64,000 nucleotides of DNA from Sphaerisporangium melleum (GCF_014646695.1 NZ_BMNT01000005.1:1-64000), one strand, 5' to 3'. Shown: positions 1-9,724, counted from the stretch's first letter. Notes: generated from the letters alone by a model not told the origin. Numbers and translations are program-made.

Positions 1-875
1 CCGGTCTTGGTGTGCAGGCGGCCGGCGGTGTCCACGATGACGGTGTCCACCTTGTCGTCGATGCCCTTGGACACCGCATCGAAGGCGACCGACGCCGGGT
101 CGGCCCCCTCGTCCTTGCGCACCACCTCCGCGCCGACACGCTCGCCCCAGGTCTGGAGCTGGTCGGCGGCGGCGGCCCGGAAGGTGTCGGCCGCGCCGAG
201 CAGCACCTTGCGGCCGTCGCCGATGAGGGCGCGGGCGAGCTTGCCGGTGGTCGTGGTCTTGCCCGTGCCGTTCACCCCGACCACGAGCACGACGGCGGGA
301 CGCTCGCCGTGCGGCGCGGTGTGCAGCGTACGGTCCATGTCGGCGCCGATCTGGGTGAGCAGCTGCTCGCGCAGCAGAGCGCGCGCCTCTTCGTGGCTGC
401 GCGAGCCGAGCACCTTGACCCTGGTGCGCAGCTCCTCGACCATCGCGCGCGTGGGCGCGACGCCCACGTCGGCGGTGATCAGCGTGTCCTCGATCTCGTC
501 CCAGGCGTCGTCGTCCAGCCGGTCACGGGACAGCAGCTCCAGCAGGCCCTTGCCCAGCGTGCTCTGTGAGCGGGCGAGCCGGGCGCGCAGCCGGACCATG
601 CGGCCGGCGGACGGCGGCGGGATCTCGATGACCGGCGCGGGGGGCGCGACCGGCTCGGCGGGCTTGACCGGAGGCGGGACGGTGGTCGTCGCCGCCTCTT
701 CCTCCAGCACACCCGTGGCCTGCCCTGGTCCGGGCTCGGTGATGGTCGGGGCCTCCGGAGGGCGCACCGGCGGAGGCGCGTGCCGATCCCTGGGCCGGAA
801 CAGCAGGAACATGCCGCCGACCGCGAGCAACGCGACGACGACAACGATCACGACGATGCCGAGATACCCATCCAC
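1..875 (-). CDS. ftsY: FtsY, signal recognition particle receptor (3' part outside window)
   Basis: GTPase that receives the SRP-ribosome complex at the membrane during co-translational targeting. About 291 residues are present; the C-terminus lies beyond base 1. Read from a GTG at 875, the protein opens with a hydrophobic segment (about residues 5-26, ending MFLLFRPRD), so it is membrane-anchored. A Pro/Glu-rich linker follows, then the NG domain: helical N part from about residue 110, the P-loop GVNGTGKTTT near residue 200, and the DTAGRLHTKT G3 region at the window edge. The GTG start puts the membrane segment right at the N-terminus. In most actinomycetes ftsY follows smc directly; here a TetR/hydrolase pair lies between them. 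Confidence 0.95.
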   Translation of the reverse strand, partial: MDGYLGIVVIVVVVALLAVGGMFLLFRPRDRHAPPPVRPPEAPTITEPGPGQATGVLEEEAATTTVPPPVKPAEPVAPPAPVIEIPPPSAGRMVRLRARLARSQSTLGKGLLELLSRDRLDDDAWDEIEDTLITADVGVAPTRAMVEELRTRVKVLGSRSHEEARALLREQLLTQIGADMDRTLHTAPHGERPAVVLVVGVNGTGKTTTTGKLARALIGDGRKVLLGAADTFRAAAADQLQTWGERVGAEVVRKDEGADPASVAFDAVSKGIDDKVDTVIVDTAGRLHTKT

Positions 876-1187
876 AAGATGTCAGTTTTCCAGACGGCCA
901 CCCGTGCTCACGCCCCGGGCTTGCCCACGCCGCGCCGCTTTCCCCGACATTTCCTCTTTGGAGCGCTGAAGCGATCACTTGTGCGTCCGCCGCAGAGCAG
1001 CGCGGCTCCACACGTGATCCCCAGGTTCGGCCACGTCATGCGGGACGGCGAGAGGGCCGCGTCACCCCAGGGGTGGAGACGACGGTGGATCTCCGCCCGG
1101 TGACCGGTGGAGCCGGCGAACTCGGCGTCGCCGGTGAGCGGCGGCACTCCCGGCGATGAGGGGCTCCCGCTCCGGGCCGGCGGGGTT
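876..1187. other. Gene-free spacer between ftsY and the TetR gene
   Basis: 312 bp upstream of ftsY and downstream of the TetR gene. Small ORFs here overlap in several frames and have no recognisable motif or ribosome-binding site, so I call none. It should carry the ftsY promoter, but I see no convincing -10/-35 pair. Confidence 0.5.
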
Positions 1188-1829
1188 TCAGGCGGGCGAC
1201 AGGCGGCGGTAGGTGCCGTACCAGTGGGCGGCGGCGAGCTCGTGGGCCACGCGGGCATCCTCGGCGGGGTCGTCCTCGGTGTCCATCACGTGCCGGGCGA
1301 TGACCTGCTCACCGCCCCACACGATGACCCGGGCCGCGCGCTCGGGGTCGAGGGCGGGGGACGTGCGCCCGGCTCGCTGCTCCTCCGCCAGATGCCCGGC
1401 GACGCGGTCGATGAAGCGCCGCTGGCCGGCCTCCAGTGCTTCGCGCACCGTGCGGTCGTACCCGGCCACTTCCATGATCGCCGCGTAGGTGCCGGGACGC
1501 GACCGGTAGTGGCGGATGATGCGCAGATAGGCGTCCCCCAGCCACGTCAGCCCGTCGGCGGGCCCGTCGGGACCCCAGTCCCTCCCGACCTCGAACGTGC
1601 CGGATTTCAGCGAGGCGGTCAGCCGCAGGATCAGCTCGGTCTTGTCGCGGAAGTACAGGTAGAACGTGGATCGCGACAGACCCGCCTGCGACGCGATTCG
1701 CTCGACGCTGAGCTCGGTGAAGCTCGCGCCCTCGGCGAGGAGTTTCTCGACGACGCCGAGCGTGCGTGCCTCGGCCGCCGCACGACGGTCCGCGGTGGCG
1801 GCGGAGGTCCGCCGGGTTGTGGATGCCAT
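1188..1829 (-). CDS. TetR/AcrR-family transcriptional regulator
   Basis: A 213-residue one-component repressor. The N-terminal helix-turn-helix (about residues 35-65) reads SVERIASQAGLSRSTFYLYFRDK, shown here only to indicate the TetR signature of recognition helix plus TFYLYF; the rest is a helical ligand-binding domain. I start at ATG 1829, which has GGAAGG just upstream, rather than at an earlier in-frame ATG at 1865. The gene diverges from the alpha/beta-hydrolase gene at 1981, and the shared 151-bp spacer holds a dyad plus repeated half-sites. Control of the hydrolase and itself is therefore likely. Ligand unknown. Confidence 0.88.
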   Translation of the reverse strand: MASTTRRTSAATADRRAAAEARTLGVVEKLLAEGASFTELSVERIASQAGLSRSTFYLYFRDKTELILRLTASLKSGTFEVGRDWGPDGPADGLTWLGDAYLRIIRHYRSRPGTYAAIMEVAGYDRTVREALEAGQRRFIDRVAGHLAEEQRAGRTSPALDPERAARVIVWGGEQVIARHVMDTEDDPAEDARVAHELAAAHWYGTYRRLSPA

Positions 1830-1904
1830 GGCCTTCCGATGCTCGGTGCGAAGGTGCACTTTCACCTGGTCCCGTGACCTGCCCCACCCTAATGTAGGCT
1901 GCGC

Positions 1905-1947
1905 TGGACAGAGTGTCCAACACTTCGTCCAACACCATGTCCAACAT
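1905..1947. promoter_or_regulatory. Operator-like array between TetR and hydrolase genes
   Basis: A perfect dyad TGGACA-GAG-TGTCCA (1905-1919) runs into three direct copies of GTCCAACAY at 1915, 1927 and 1939, spaced exactly 12 bp apart. This fits a TetR binding site with extra half-sites on nearly the same helical face. Both genes could be repressed from it. Confidence 0.6.
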
Positions 1948-1980
1948 TCGGCGTGGATGACCTGCGAGAAAGGGTGGCCG

Positions 1981-2691
1981 ATGCCGCTTCGTACCTACGT
2001 GTTGATCCCTGGCGCCTGGCATGGCGGCTGGGCCTGGCGGCCGGTGGCCGAGCGGCTGCGCGCCGCCGGGCACCGCGCGGTCACCCTGACGCTTCCCGGC
2101 CTGGCCGACGGGGACGACCCCACCGGCCTGCGCCTCTCGGACGCGGTGGACCACGTCGTGAACAAGGTGGAGGGGCTCGACCACACCGATGTGGTCCTGG
2201 TCTCGCACAGCTGGGGCGGCTACCCGATGACCGGGGCCGCGCACCGTCTCGGCGGGAGGGTCGCCGAGCTCGTCTACTACAACGCGTTCGTGCCCAGGCC
2301 GGGCGTCTCGCTGCTGGGCGAGAACCCTCCCGAGAACGTCGCGCTGCTGCGGTCGCTGATGGAGTCCTCCCCCACGGGCTCCGTTCCGATGGCCCTGGAG
2401 TTCGTTCAGCAAATGCTCATGCAGGACGTCGCCGAGGCGGCCCAGCGCCAACTGGCCGAACTGCTGACGCCCCAGCCCGGCGGCTACTGGGAGGACGCGC
2501 TCGACATCCCCGAGGTGACCGAGCTCGGCGTCCCGGGCCGGTACATCCTGAGCGAGGACGACCGCGCTCTGCCGCGTCCTGGCGCCGAGTTCGCCGCCCG
2601 GCTCGGAGTCGAGCCGGTGATGGTCCCGGGCACGCACGAGAGCCTGCTGACCCACCCCGATGAGGTGGCGAAGGCACTGCTCGACGACTGA
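1981..2691 (+). CDS. Alpha/beta-hydrolase fold protein
   Basis: A 236-residue soluble hydrolase of the small esterase/salicylate-esterase-like type. The nucleophile elbow is SHSWGG near residue 75. An HGGW oxyanion-type motif follows the first strand near residue 14, and the catalytic His is probably in PGTHESLLTHPD near the C-terminus, with the acid in SEDDRALP. The start ATG has a purine-rich GAGAAAGGG upstream. Substrate cannot be predicted. The gene diverges from the TetR gene at 1829, which suggests an inducible detoxification or catabolic pair. Confidence 0.85.
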   Translation: MPLRTYVLIPGAWHGGWAWRPVAERLRAAGHRAVTLTLPGLADGDDPTGLRLSDAVDHVVNKVEGLDHTDVVLVSHSWGGYPMTGAAHRLGGRVAELVYYNAFVPRPGVSLLGENPPENVALLRSLMESSPTGSVPMALEFVQQMLMQDVAEAAQRQLAELLTPQPGGYWEDALDIPEVTELGVPGRYILSEDDRALPRPGAEFAARLGVEPVMVPGTHESLLTHPDEVAKALLDD

Positions 2692-2880
2692 TCCCTGATG
2701 AAGCTCGGCGACCGAGCCCCATGAGCGCTCCCCTGGTGGCCTCAGAAGAACGGTCACGCCGGGGCTCCGGCACCTCAGCCGGGGCCCGGCCCGGGCCCAG
2801 GCCCTCCCGTAGAGGGGCAGGCCGACGCGACCGGTGCGGCGTGAAAAGCAGGTTGGTACGCGACCGGTGCGCCGGCGGGG

Positions 2881-5800
2881 TCAGGCGGGTTCGCGTTCGC
2901 GGAGGCGCTGGCTGACGACCTGGGTGACGCCGTCGCCGCGCATGCTCACGCCGTACAGGGCGTCGGCGATCTCCATCGTGCGCTTCTGGTGGGTGATCAC
3001 GATGAGCTGGGAGCTCTGCCGGAGCTCCTCGAACAGAGTGAGCAGGCGCTGGGTGTTGGTGTCGTCCAGCGCGGCCTCGACCTCGTCCATCACATAGAAC
3101 GGCGACGGCCGGGCCTTGAAGATCGAGACGAGGAACGCCACGGCGGTGAGCGAACGCTCGCCGCCGGACAGCAGTGACAGGCGCTTGACCTTCTTGCCCG
3201 GCGGCCGGGCCTCGACGTCGACGCCGGTGGTGAGCATGTCGGAGGGGTCGGTGAGCACCAGCCGCCCCTCCCCGCCCGGGAAGACCCGGGTGAAGATCGT
3301 CTCGAACTCGCGGGCGACGTCCTGGTAGGCCGCGGTGAACACCTGCTCCACCCGGTCGTCGACCTCCTTGACCACGGTGAGCAGGTCGCGCCGGGTCTTG
3401 CGCAGGTCTTCGAGCTGGGAGTTGAGGAACGCGTGCCGCTCCTCAAGGGCGGCGAACTCCTCCAGCGCGAGCGGGTTCACCTTGCCGAGCTGGGTCATCT
3501 GCTTCTCGGCGACCCGGGCGCGCTTCTCCTGCTCCTCGCGGACGTAGGGCACCGGCTCGCCGTCGGCGACCGGCACGGGCTGGTCGGGGCCGTACTCGGA
3601 GATCAGCGCCTCGGTCTCGACCCCGAACTCCTCGATGGCCCGCTGCTCCATCTGCTCAAGGCGCAGCCGCTGCTCGGTGCGGGCGACCTCGTTGCCGTGG
3701 GCGCGGTTGACCAGTTTGTCCAGCTCGGCGGCCAGCTCGCGCACCCGGGCGCGTACGGCCTTGAGCTCGGCGTCGACCGCGGCGCGCGCCCGGTCGGCCT
3801 CCTCACGCTCGTCGGCGGCCAGGCCCAGAGACGTCTCGAGCACTCCGAGGGCCCGCGCGGCGCCGCGGACGACGGCCTCGGCCACCTGGGCCTGGGCACG
3901 GCGCCGCTCGCGCAGGGTGACGGCGTCGGCACGCTCGGCCCGCTCGCGCCGTGCGGCGGCCATGAGCTGGTCGGCGCGACCCGCGATGCCCCGGACGCGC
4001 TCCTCGGCGGTGCGGACGGCGAGACGCGCCTCGATCTCGGCCTGCCGGGTGACGGCCAGCTCCGTCGCCAGGTCGTCGCGTGCCTCCGTGGTCGGCTCGG
4101 CGGCCAGCTCATCGGCGTACTCGGCCTCGGCCAGGCGCTCCTCCAGCTCCACCACCCCGGCCAGGTCACGATCGCGAGCCTGCTCGGCGGTGGCGACGCC
4201 GCGGGCCAGCCGCTCACACTCGTCGCTCGCGGCCTTGGCGGCGGCGTCGAGCTGGGCCAGCCGCCGGGCGGCGAGCGCGACCCGCTGGTCGGCCTCCCGC
4301 TGGCGGGTCCGCACCCGGTCGAGCTCGCCCTGCGCGGCGTTCACCCCGGCCTGAGCGGTGTTCACCCCGGTCTGGGCCTGGGCGGCGCGCGCCTGGGCGG
4401 CCTCCACGGCCTGCTGGGCGGCCCGCTCGGCCGCCGTGGCGCGGTCGAGCTCGCCGGCGGTCACCTCGACGGTGGCCCCGGCCTGCTCAAGATCGGTGAC
4501 CGCCTGGTCGAGCGCGGCGCGCACCTGGAGCACCGAGGTGCCGCCCGCGGAGCCACCGTGGGCGTGGTAGGCGCCGACCAGGTCTCCGGACCAGGTGACC
4601 GCCCGCAGGTCGGGGCGCTGCTCGACGAGCTTCCTCGCCACGGTGACGTCCTCGGCGACGACCACGCCGGACAGCAGGCTCTCGACGGCGGGGCGCAGCT
4701 CGTCGGCCACGGTGACCAGGTCGGCCACCCACTCGGCGTCGTCGAGCGGAGCGGGCCTGGGCACGGCGTCGGTGGCGGCGACGACCAGCGCGGCCCGCCC
4801 GGCCTCCTCGGCGCGCAGCAGCTCGACCGCGTCGACGACGGTGGACAGCGACTCGACCGCGACGGCCCCGGCGGCGGCGCCGAGCACGGCGGCCACGGCC
4901 ACCTCGGCGCCCGGCCGGACGGTCATCATCGCGGCGAGCGGCCCGAGCACCCCGGACAGACCGGAGGCGAGCAGGGCGGCCCCGCCGTCCGCGCCCTCGG
5001 CAAGGCCCATGCGCAGTGCGTCCCGCCGGGCCTCCAGTGCGGCGACCGCCCGCTGGGCCTCCTGGTCGGCCGCGCGGGCCGCGCTCAGGGCCGTACGCGC
5101 CTGCGACAGCGCCGTGCGCGGCGCCTCGACGGCGGCTCTGGCCTCCTCGACCGCGGCCCGGGCCTCCTCGACCGCCGCCTTGGCCTGCTCGACGCCCTGC
5201 TCGGCGCGGGCCAGCTCTTCGGCGAGGGCGGGATCGGCGGCCGGCTCGGCCTCCTGCTCGGCGTCGTGCTCCTCGCGCGCCCGCTCGCTGCGCTGGCGGG
5301 CCTCCGCAAGGGCCTTGGCCAGCCGCCCGATCTCCTCCTCGGCGGCCCGCGCACGGCCGCGTACGGCGGCGACCTCGCCGCGCAGCCGGGCCAGCGCCTC
5401 GCGCCGGTCGGCGGCCGCCCGCGCCGCGGCGGCCAGGCGCCGCTCCTCTTCGGCGAGCGCGCTCTCGGCTTCCGAGCGCCGCCAGACGGCCTGTTCCAGG
5501 ATCTCCTCGGCCTGCTCCAGCTCGGTCTTGAGCGCTTCTTCGCGCTCGCGCACCTCCGCGGCCTCGCGCTCGTACTCCTCGGGATCGCGGCCACGCCGCT
5601 CGATCGAGGCCGCCTCGACAGCGTGGCGGTGCCGCTCGGCGGCCAGGGTCTCGACGCTGTGGAAGCGCTCCTTGAGCCCGGCCAGCCGGTAGTAGGTCTC
5701 CTGGGCCGCCGCCAGGCGGGGCTGGGCGGCGGCCTCGGCGGCCTCCAGCTCGGCCTCGCGAGCCTGCCCCTGCTCCAGCTCGGTCTCCACCTGGGAGCGC

Positions 5801-6561
5801 CGCGCCTGAACCGCCGCCTCGTCGGCGGCCTCGCGCTCGAGGTGGTCGCGCAGGCGGGCGACGTCGTCGGCGAGCAGGCGCAGCCGGGCGTCGCGCAGGT
5901 CGGCCTGGATGACGGCGGCCTTGCGGGCGATCTCCGCCTGGCGGCCGAGCGGCTTGAGCTGGCGGCGCAGCTCGGTGGCGAGGTCCTGGACGCGGGTGAG
6001 GTTGGCCTGCATGGCGTCGAGCTTGCGCAGGGCCTTCTCTTTGCGCTTGCGGTGCTTCAGCACGCCCGCGGCCTCCTCGATGAAGGCGCGGCGCTCCTCG
6101 GGGCCGGCGTGCAGGACGGTGTCGAGCTGGCCCTGGCCGACGATGACGTGCATCTCACGGCCGATGCCGGAGTCCGACAGGAGCTCCTGGATGTCGAGCA
6201 GGCGGCAGGTGTCGCCGTTGATGGCGTACTCACTCTGGCCGGAGCGGAACATCAGCCGGCTGATCGTGACCTCGGTGTAGTCGATCGGCAGGGCGCCGTC
6301 GGTGTTGTCGATGGTCAGCGTCACCTCGGCCCGGCCGAGCGGCGGCCGCGAGGAGGTGCCGGCGAAGATGACGTCCTCCATCTTGCCGCCGCGCAGCGAC
6401 TTGGCGCTGTGCTCGCCCATGACCCAGGCCAGGGCGTCGACGACGTTGGACTTGCCCGAGCCGTTCGGGCCGACGACGGCGGTGATGCCGGGCTCGAACT
6501 TCAGGGCGGTGGCGGAGGCGAAGGACTTGAAGCCGCGCAGCGTGAGGGTCTTGAGGTACAC
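2881..6561 (-). CDS. smc: SMC, chromosome condensation/segregation ATPase
   Basis: A 1226-residue structural-maintenance-of-chromosomes protein that works with ScpA/ScpB to organise and segregate the chromosome. It has the N-terminal ATPase half with Walker A GPNGSGKS (residues 31-38), a long coiled coil, a globular hinge near residues 525-680, the return coiled coil, and the C-terminal signature LSGGE (about 1130) with Walker B VMDEVEAALDD. The start is GTG 6561, giving the family N-terminus VYLKTLTLRGFKSF, with GGGGAGGT about ten bases upstream. The gene is full length. Opposite-strand ORFs across it are coding shadows. Confidence 0.97.
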   Translation of the reverse strand: MYLKTLTLRGFKSFASATALKFEPGITAVVGPNGSGKSNVVDALAWVMGEHSAKSLRGGKMEDVIFAGTSSRPPLGRAEVTLTIDNTDGALPIDYTEVTISRLMFRSGQSEYAINGDTCRLLDIQELLSDSGIGREMHVIVGQGQLDTVLHAGPEERRAFIEEAAGVLKHRKRKEKALRKLDAMQANLTRVQDLATELRRQLKPLGRQAEIARKAAVIQADLRDARLRLLADDVARLRDHLEREAADEAAVQARRSQVETELEQGQAREAELEAAEAAAQPRLAAAQETYYRLAGLKERFHSVETLAAERHRHAVEAASIERRGRDPEEYEREAAEVREREEALKTELEQAEEILEQAVWRRSEAESALAEEERRLAAAARAAADRREALARLRGEVAAVRGRARAAEEEIGRLAKALAEARQRSERAREEHDAEQEAEPAADPALAEELARAEQGVEQAKAAVEEARAAVEEARAAVEAPRTALSQARTALSAARAADQEAQRAVAALEARRDALRMGLAEGADGGAALLASGLSGVLGPLAAMMTVRPGAEVAVAAVLGAAAGAVAVESLSTVVDAVELLRAEEAGRAALVVAATDAVPRPAPLDDAEWVADLVTVADELRPAVESLLSGVVVAEDVTVARKLVEQRPDLRAVTWSGDLVGAYHAHGGSAGGTSVLQVRAALDQAVTDLEQAGATVEVTAGELDRATAAERAAQQAVEAAQARAAQAQTGVNTAQAGVNAAQGELDRVRTRQREADQRVALAARRLAQLDAAAKAASDECERLARGVATAEQARDRDLAGVVELEERLAEAEYADELAAEPTTEARDDLATELAVTRQAEIEARLAVRTAEERVRGIAGRADQLMAAARRERAERADAVTLRERRRAQAQVAEAVVRGAARALGVLETSLGLAADEREEADRARAAVDAELKAVRARVRELAAELDKLVNRAHGNEVARTEQRLRLEQMEQRAIEEFGVETEALISEYGPDQPVPVADGEPVPYVREEQEKRARVAEKQMTQLGKVNPLALEEFAALEERHAFLNSQLEDLRKTRRDLLTVVKEVDDRVEQVFTAAYQDVAREFETIFTRVFPGGEGRLVLTDPSDMLTTGVDVEARPPGKKVKRLSLLSGGERSLTAVAFLVSIFKARPSPFYVMDEVEAALDDTNTQRLLTLFEELRQSSQLIVITHQKRTMEIADALYGVSMRGDGVTQVVSQRLREREPA

Positions 6562-7013
6562 GCGGCGCCGACCTCCCCGTCTGCTCGCGGACCGCCTCGC
6601 GTGCCCGGGACGGTCCCATCTGGCCCTTCGGGGCACACTACCGGCTCAGACGGCCTCAGGTGTGCTCACCGGCGCGGATGGGGATGACCGCGCGCGCGAA
6701 CAGGCGGTGGAGGTCCATCGCACATCCGGCGAACACCCACAGAGCACGCTCGGAGCGCCCGCGAACCCGGTGGAACACGCGAGTTCGTACGGAGGAGCGA
6801 AGGCCGGGCCCGACGAGAAGCCGTCGCGGGTCACCGGCCTGATGCCGGGGCCGTACGCGAGCCTGTACGGAAGGCGAACAGGCGTGGACGAGACCAGGCA
6901 CGGGTGGGAAGACTCGTGACCGCCGGGACTGGAGAGAGCAGCGGGGAGCTCGGGACGGCCTCGCGGCACGGTGAGTCACCGGGCGCGGGCCGCGGACGCG
7001 CCGGAAAATGACA
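6562..7013. other. Gene-free spacer upstream of smc
   Basis: About 450 bp between the smc start and the small coiled-coil gene's terminator. Overlapping minus-strand ORFs (around 6646-6979) are Arg/Pro-rich with no conserved motif and no ribosome-binding site. The smc promoter should be here, but I cannot assign it. Confidence 0.5.
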
Positions 7014-7038
7014 AGGGACGCCTTTGGGGGGCGTCCCT
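7014..7038 (-). terminator. Rho-independent terminator after the small coiled-coil gene
   Basis: A perfect 9-bp stem (AGGGACGCC at 7014-7022 with GGCGTCCCT at 7030-7038) around a 7-nt loop. On the minus strand it is followed by TTGTCATTTT. It lies 25 bp downstream of the gene ending at 7063. Confidence 0.8.
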
Positions 7039-7062
7039 CACGGTGTGTTGCCGTACCGAACC

Positions 7063-7257
7063 TCAGGTGAGGGCCGGCTCGCGATCCTGCAGGTGCGAGA
7101 ACGTCTCGTCACGCGACTGGGCCGCGAGAGCGTCGTTCTGCGCCTGGAGCCTTGTGAGCTCAGCCTCCAGATCGCGGATGCGCTGCTGGAGACGGCGCAT
7201 TTCCGAGACCATCCGAGGGTCGAGACCGCCGACGTGGCCGAGTAGAGCCTTCGCCAT
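7063..7257 (-). CDS. Small conserved coiled-coil protein
   Basis: A 64-residue protein starting MAKALLGHVGG, followed by a heptad-patterned helix (about residues 15-50: EMRRLQQRIRDLEAEL and on). GGAGG lies about ten bases upstream of the ATG, and a terminator closes the gene. Short proteins with this start and a single coiled coil recur near the smc/acyP region of actinomycetes; the function is unknown. It is probably a monocistronic unit. Confidence 0.75.
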   Translation of the reverse strand: MAKALLGHVGGLDPRMVSEMRRLQQRIRDLEAELTRLQAQNDALAAQSRDETFSHLQDREPALT

Positions 7258-7446
7258 GGTTAAGGGTCCTCCACGCTGAGTGACCAAACTGGTTCGCGCA
7301 CTTCTTGCCGCGGGAGGGGTGCGCGTGTTTCCTATCAAGAGTCGCACCGGCAATGGAGGCGGTCAAGTTGAACGCTCCCCATGAATGCGCCAATGGGCAC
7401 TCCCGACATGTAAATATACCGCATTTAGGGGGTTTAAGGGAAGCGC

Positions 7447-7761
7447 CTACCGCTCCACAAATCCACCAAGACCACCGCGAACCGGTGACCAGCGCTCCAC
7501 CACGCTATCTACCCGCCCGGGCGTGTTCCCACCCCTGAGCAGGGCAAGAAGCTTCTCACAGGCTTCGCGCGGCCCCTCGGCGACCACCTCGACCCGGCCG
7601 TCGTCCAGGTTCGACGCCGAACCGACCAGGCCGAGCTCCAGAGCCCGTGACCGTGTCCACCAGCGGAAACCCACGCCCTGGACGTGCCCGCGCACCCAGG
7701 CGTTGAGACGAATGTCACTCCTGTCGGCCTCGCTTGCGCCGGACGCCGCTTCCCGGCTCAT
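7447..7761 (-). CDS. acyP: Acylphosphatase
   Basis: A 104-residue enzyme hydrolysing carboxyl-phosphate bonds of acyl phosphates. It has the family signature [11 protein letters not shown], with the phosphate-binding loop and catalytic Arg in GFR, and the catalytic Asn in [10 protein letters not shown]. The ATG at 7761 overlaps the mutM stop in an ATGA arrangement, so it is translationally coupled to mutM. An earlier in-frame ATG at 7851 would run inside mutM and is rejected. Confidence 0.93.
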   Translation of the reverse strand: MSREAASGASEADRSDIRLNAWVRGHVQGVGFRWWTRSRALELGLVGSASNLDDGRVEVVAEGPREACEKLLALLRGGNTPGRVDSVVERWSPVRGGLGGFVER

Positions 7762-8750
7762 GTGGCCGCCCGAGGTTGACAGCGGGGGCAACTGTAGGAG
7801 GACCTGTTCATGAAAGACTCCCGCAGGACCGGCCCGCCGCAGCGAGCGCACGGCTCACCCTGCCGGCCGTACACGTTGAGCGACCGGTCGAAGTAGCCGC
7901 TCTCGCCGTTGACGTTGACGTACAGGCTATCGAAGGACGTACCGCCCTGGCCGAGCGCCTCGGACATCACCTCGCGCACCGCCGTCAGCAGCTCGTCGAC
8001 CTTCCGCCTGCTCAGCGACCGGGTCGGCGTGCCCCCGTGCAGCCCCGCCCGCCACAGCGCCTCATCGGCGTAGATGTTGCCGACCCCGCTGATCAGGGAC
8101 TGGTCCAGGAGCGCACGCTTGACCTCGGTCTGCCGGGTGGCGAGCCGCAGCGCGAACAGCTCCTCGTCGAAGGCCTCCTCCAGCGGATCGGCCGCGATGT
8201 GCGCGATCGGCTCGGGCACCGCCCGGGGCGGCGGCAGCAGCGGGGCGACGAGCAGGTGGCCGAAGGTGCGCTGGTCCACGAACCGCAGCTCGGGGCCGCC
8301 GTCGGCGAAGCCCAGCCGCACCCGCAGGTGCTTCTCACGCGGCGCGCCCGGCTCGACCACCAGAAGCTGCCCGCTCATCCCCAGGTGGGCGAGCAGCGCC
8401 TCCGACGCGTGCGGCACGGCGTCCGGCGGTCGCGGCACCTGCGGGACGTCCATGCCGGGGACGGCCTGCGGTGCCAGGCGGGCGGATCCGTTGGGCGAGG
8501 CGGCCGAGGCGCCCCCCGCCGGGCCGTGGGAGCCGTTCACCGGATCACCGAGCGGCAGCCAGAGGTACTTGCCCCGGCGCTCGGCCGACAGCAGCGTGCG
8601 GCCCGCCAGCCGCGCGGCGAAATCGGCGGACCCCGCCACATGCCTGCGCACCGCGCGAGGGTGCAGCACCTCGGCGAAGGCGACCGTGCGCCCCGTGACC
8701 CAGCGCGCGAGCCCCCGCCGGACGACCTCGACCTCCGGCAGTTCAGGCAT
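7758..8750 (-). CDS. mutM: Formamidopyrimidine-DNA glycosylase (Fpg/MutM)
   Basis: A base-excision repair enzyme that removes 8-oxoguanine and FaPy lesions. The N-terminus MPELPEVE carries the catalytic Pro2 and Glu3. The H2TH region includes [14 protein letters not shown]. The C-terminal zinc finger is CARC...CPRC. At 330 residues it is longer than usual (about 270-295), because a Gly/Ala/Pro/Ser-rich insertion of about 45 residues (about 69-115) separates GKYLWLPL from LLAHLGMSG, normally joined by a short turn. The gene sits 4 bp after rnc and overlaps acyP, forming one operon. Confidence 0.95.
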   Translation of the reverse strand: MPELPEVEVVRRGLARWVTGRTVAFAEVLHPRAVRRHVAGSADFAARLAGRTLLSAERRGKYLWLPLGDPVNGSHGPAGGASAASPNGSARLAPQAVPGMDVPQVPRPPDAVPHASEALLAHLGMSGQLLVVEPGAPREKHLRVRLGFADGGPELRFVDQRTFGHLLVAPLLPPPRAVPEPIAHIAADPLEEAFDEELFALRLATRQTEVKRALLDQSLISGVGNIYADEALWRAGLHGGTPTRSLSRRKVDELLTAVREVMSEALGQGGTSFDSLYVNVNGESGYFDRSLNVYGRQGEPCARCGGPVLRESFMNRSSYSCPRCQPRAAT

Positions 8751-8754
8751 CAGG

Positions 8755-9492
8755 TCAGCTGGCCTTCTTGTCCCGAGCCTCGGCGGCCGCGCGGATGGCG
8801 TTCCAGGCGGCCTCCGCGGCCTGCTGCTCGGCCTCCTTCTTGCTGCGCCCGGCCCCCGAGCCGTACTCCTGCCCGCCCACCCGGACGGTCGCGGTGAACG
8901 ACTTGGCGTGGTCGGGCCCGCTCTCCTCCACGTGGTACTCGGGGACGCCGAGCATCTCGGCCGCGGTGAGCTCCTGCAGCGAGGTCTTCCAGTCGAGGCC
9001 CGCACCGAGCGAGGCCGACCGCTTGATCAGCGGGTCGAAGAGGAGATGGACCACGCGGAACGCCTCGTCCAGCCCCTTGTCGACGTAGATCGCGCCGATC
9101 AGGGCCTCCAGGGTGTCGGCGAGGATGGACGACTTGTCCCGCCCGCCGGTGCCCTCCTCGCCCCGGCCGAGCCGGGTGAACCGGCCGAGGTCCAGACCAC
9201 GGGCCACGTCGGCGAGGGCCCGCATGTTGACGACGGCCGCCCGCAGCTTGGCGAGCTGGCCCTCGGGAAGGTCGGGATGCCCCCGGAACAGAGTGTCGGT
9301 GACCACCAGGCCCAGCACCGAGTCGCCGAGGAACTCAAGGCGCTCGTTGGTGGGCAGGCCGCCGTTCTCGTAGGCATAGGAGCGGTGCGTCAGCGCCCGC
9401 TCAAGGAGATGCTCGTCCAGCTTGACGTCGAGCCTGTGCTCGAGCTCGTCCCTGGCGATCTCTACCGGTATCGGCTTTCCACCTGCGGCCAC
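8755..9492 (-). CDS. rnc: Ribonuclease III
   Basis: A 245-residue double-strand-specific endoribonuclease for rRNA and mRNA processing. The catalytic signature [11 protein letters not shown] is near residue 50, the second acidic site is [15 protein letters not shown], and a dsRNA-binding domain closes the protein (about 170-235). GTG 9492 is the chosen start because GAGGAGG lies directly upstream; the frame stays open to 9660 without that support. It is followed after 4 bp by mutM. Confidence 0.95.
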   Translation of the reverse strand: MAAGGKPIPVEIARDELEHRLDVKLDEHLLERALTHRSYAYENGGLPTNERLEFLGDSVLGLVVTDTLFRGHPDLPEGQLAKLRAAVVNMRALADVARGLDLGRFTRLGRGEEGTGGRDKSSILADTLEALIGAIYVDKGLDEAFRVVHLLFDPLIKRSASLGAGLDWKTSLQELTAAEMLGVPEYHVEESGPDHAKSFTATVRVGGQEYGSGAGRSKKEAEQQAAEAAWNAIRAAAEARDKKAS

Positions 9493-9674
9493 GTCTCCTC
9501 CTCGGACGGTGTGTATCCGGCCGTCACGCAGCACGTCACGACCATGGTCGCGATGGCGGATGGAACGCGGGTGCCCGAAAACGTGGTGGACGCCGGGAGA
9601 TTGCGGCGGCCCCGGCGCCCACCACGGCCGCGGGCGAACCGCCACCGCACGCCTTGACACGGTGGACGGTCATC

Positions 9675-9701
9675 CCGGCCGGATGCGAGGCATCCGGCCG
9701 G
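9675..9701. terminator. Strong hairpin between rpmF and rnc
   Basis: A perfect 12-bp stem (CCGGCCGGATGC with GCATCCGGCCGG) around a 3-nt GAG loop, 24 bp after the rpmF stop. There is no U-tract on either strand, so it may be a weak terminator, a processing site or an mRNA 3'-end stabiliser. Confidence 0.5.
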
Positions 9702-9724
9702 CTCACCGGCCACCGCAGGCGTGA

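Noticed and set aside
3433-6687. 1084-residue plus-strand ORF opposite smc
   Set aside because: High-GC codon bias creates long open frames opposite real genes; it is Gly/Leu/Arg repetitive and smc is unambiguous on the other strand.
6646-6979. Two overlapping minus ORFs upstream of smc
   Set aside because: Low-complexity frames with no conserved block or ribosome-binding site.
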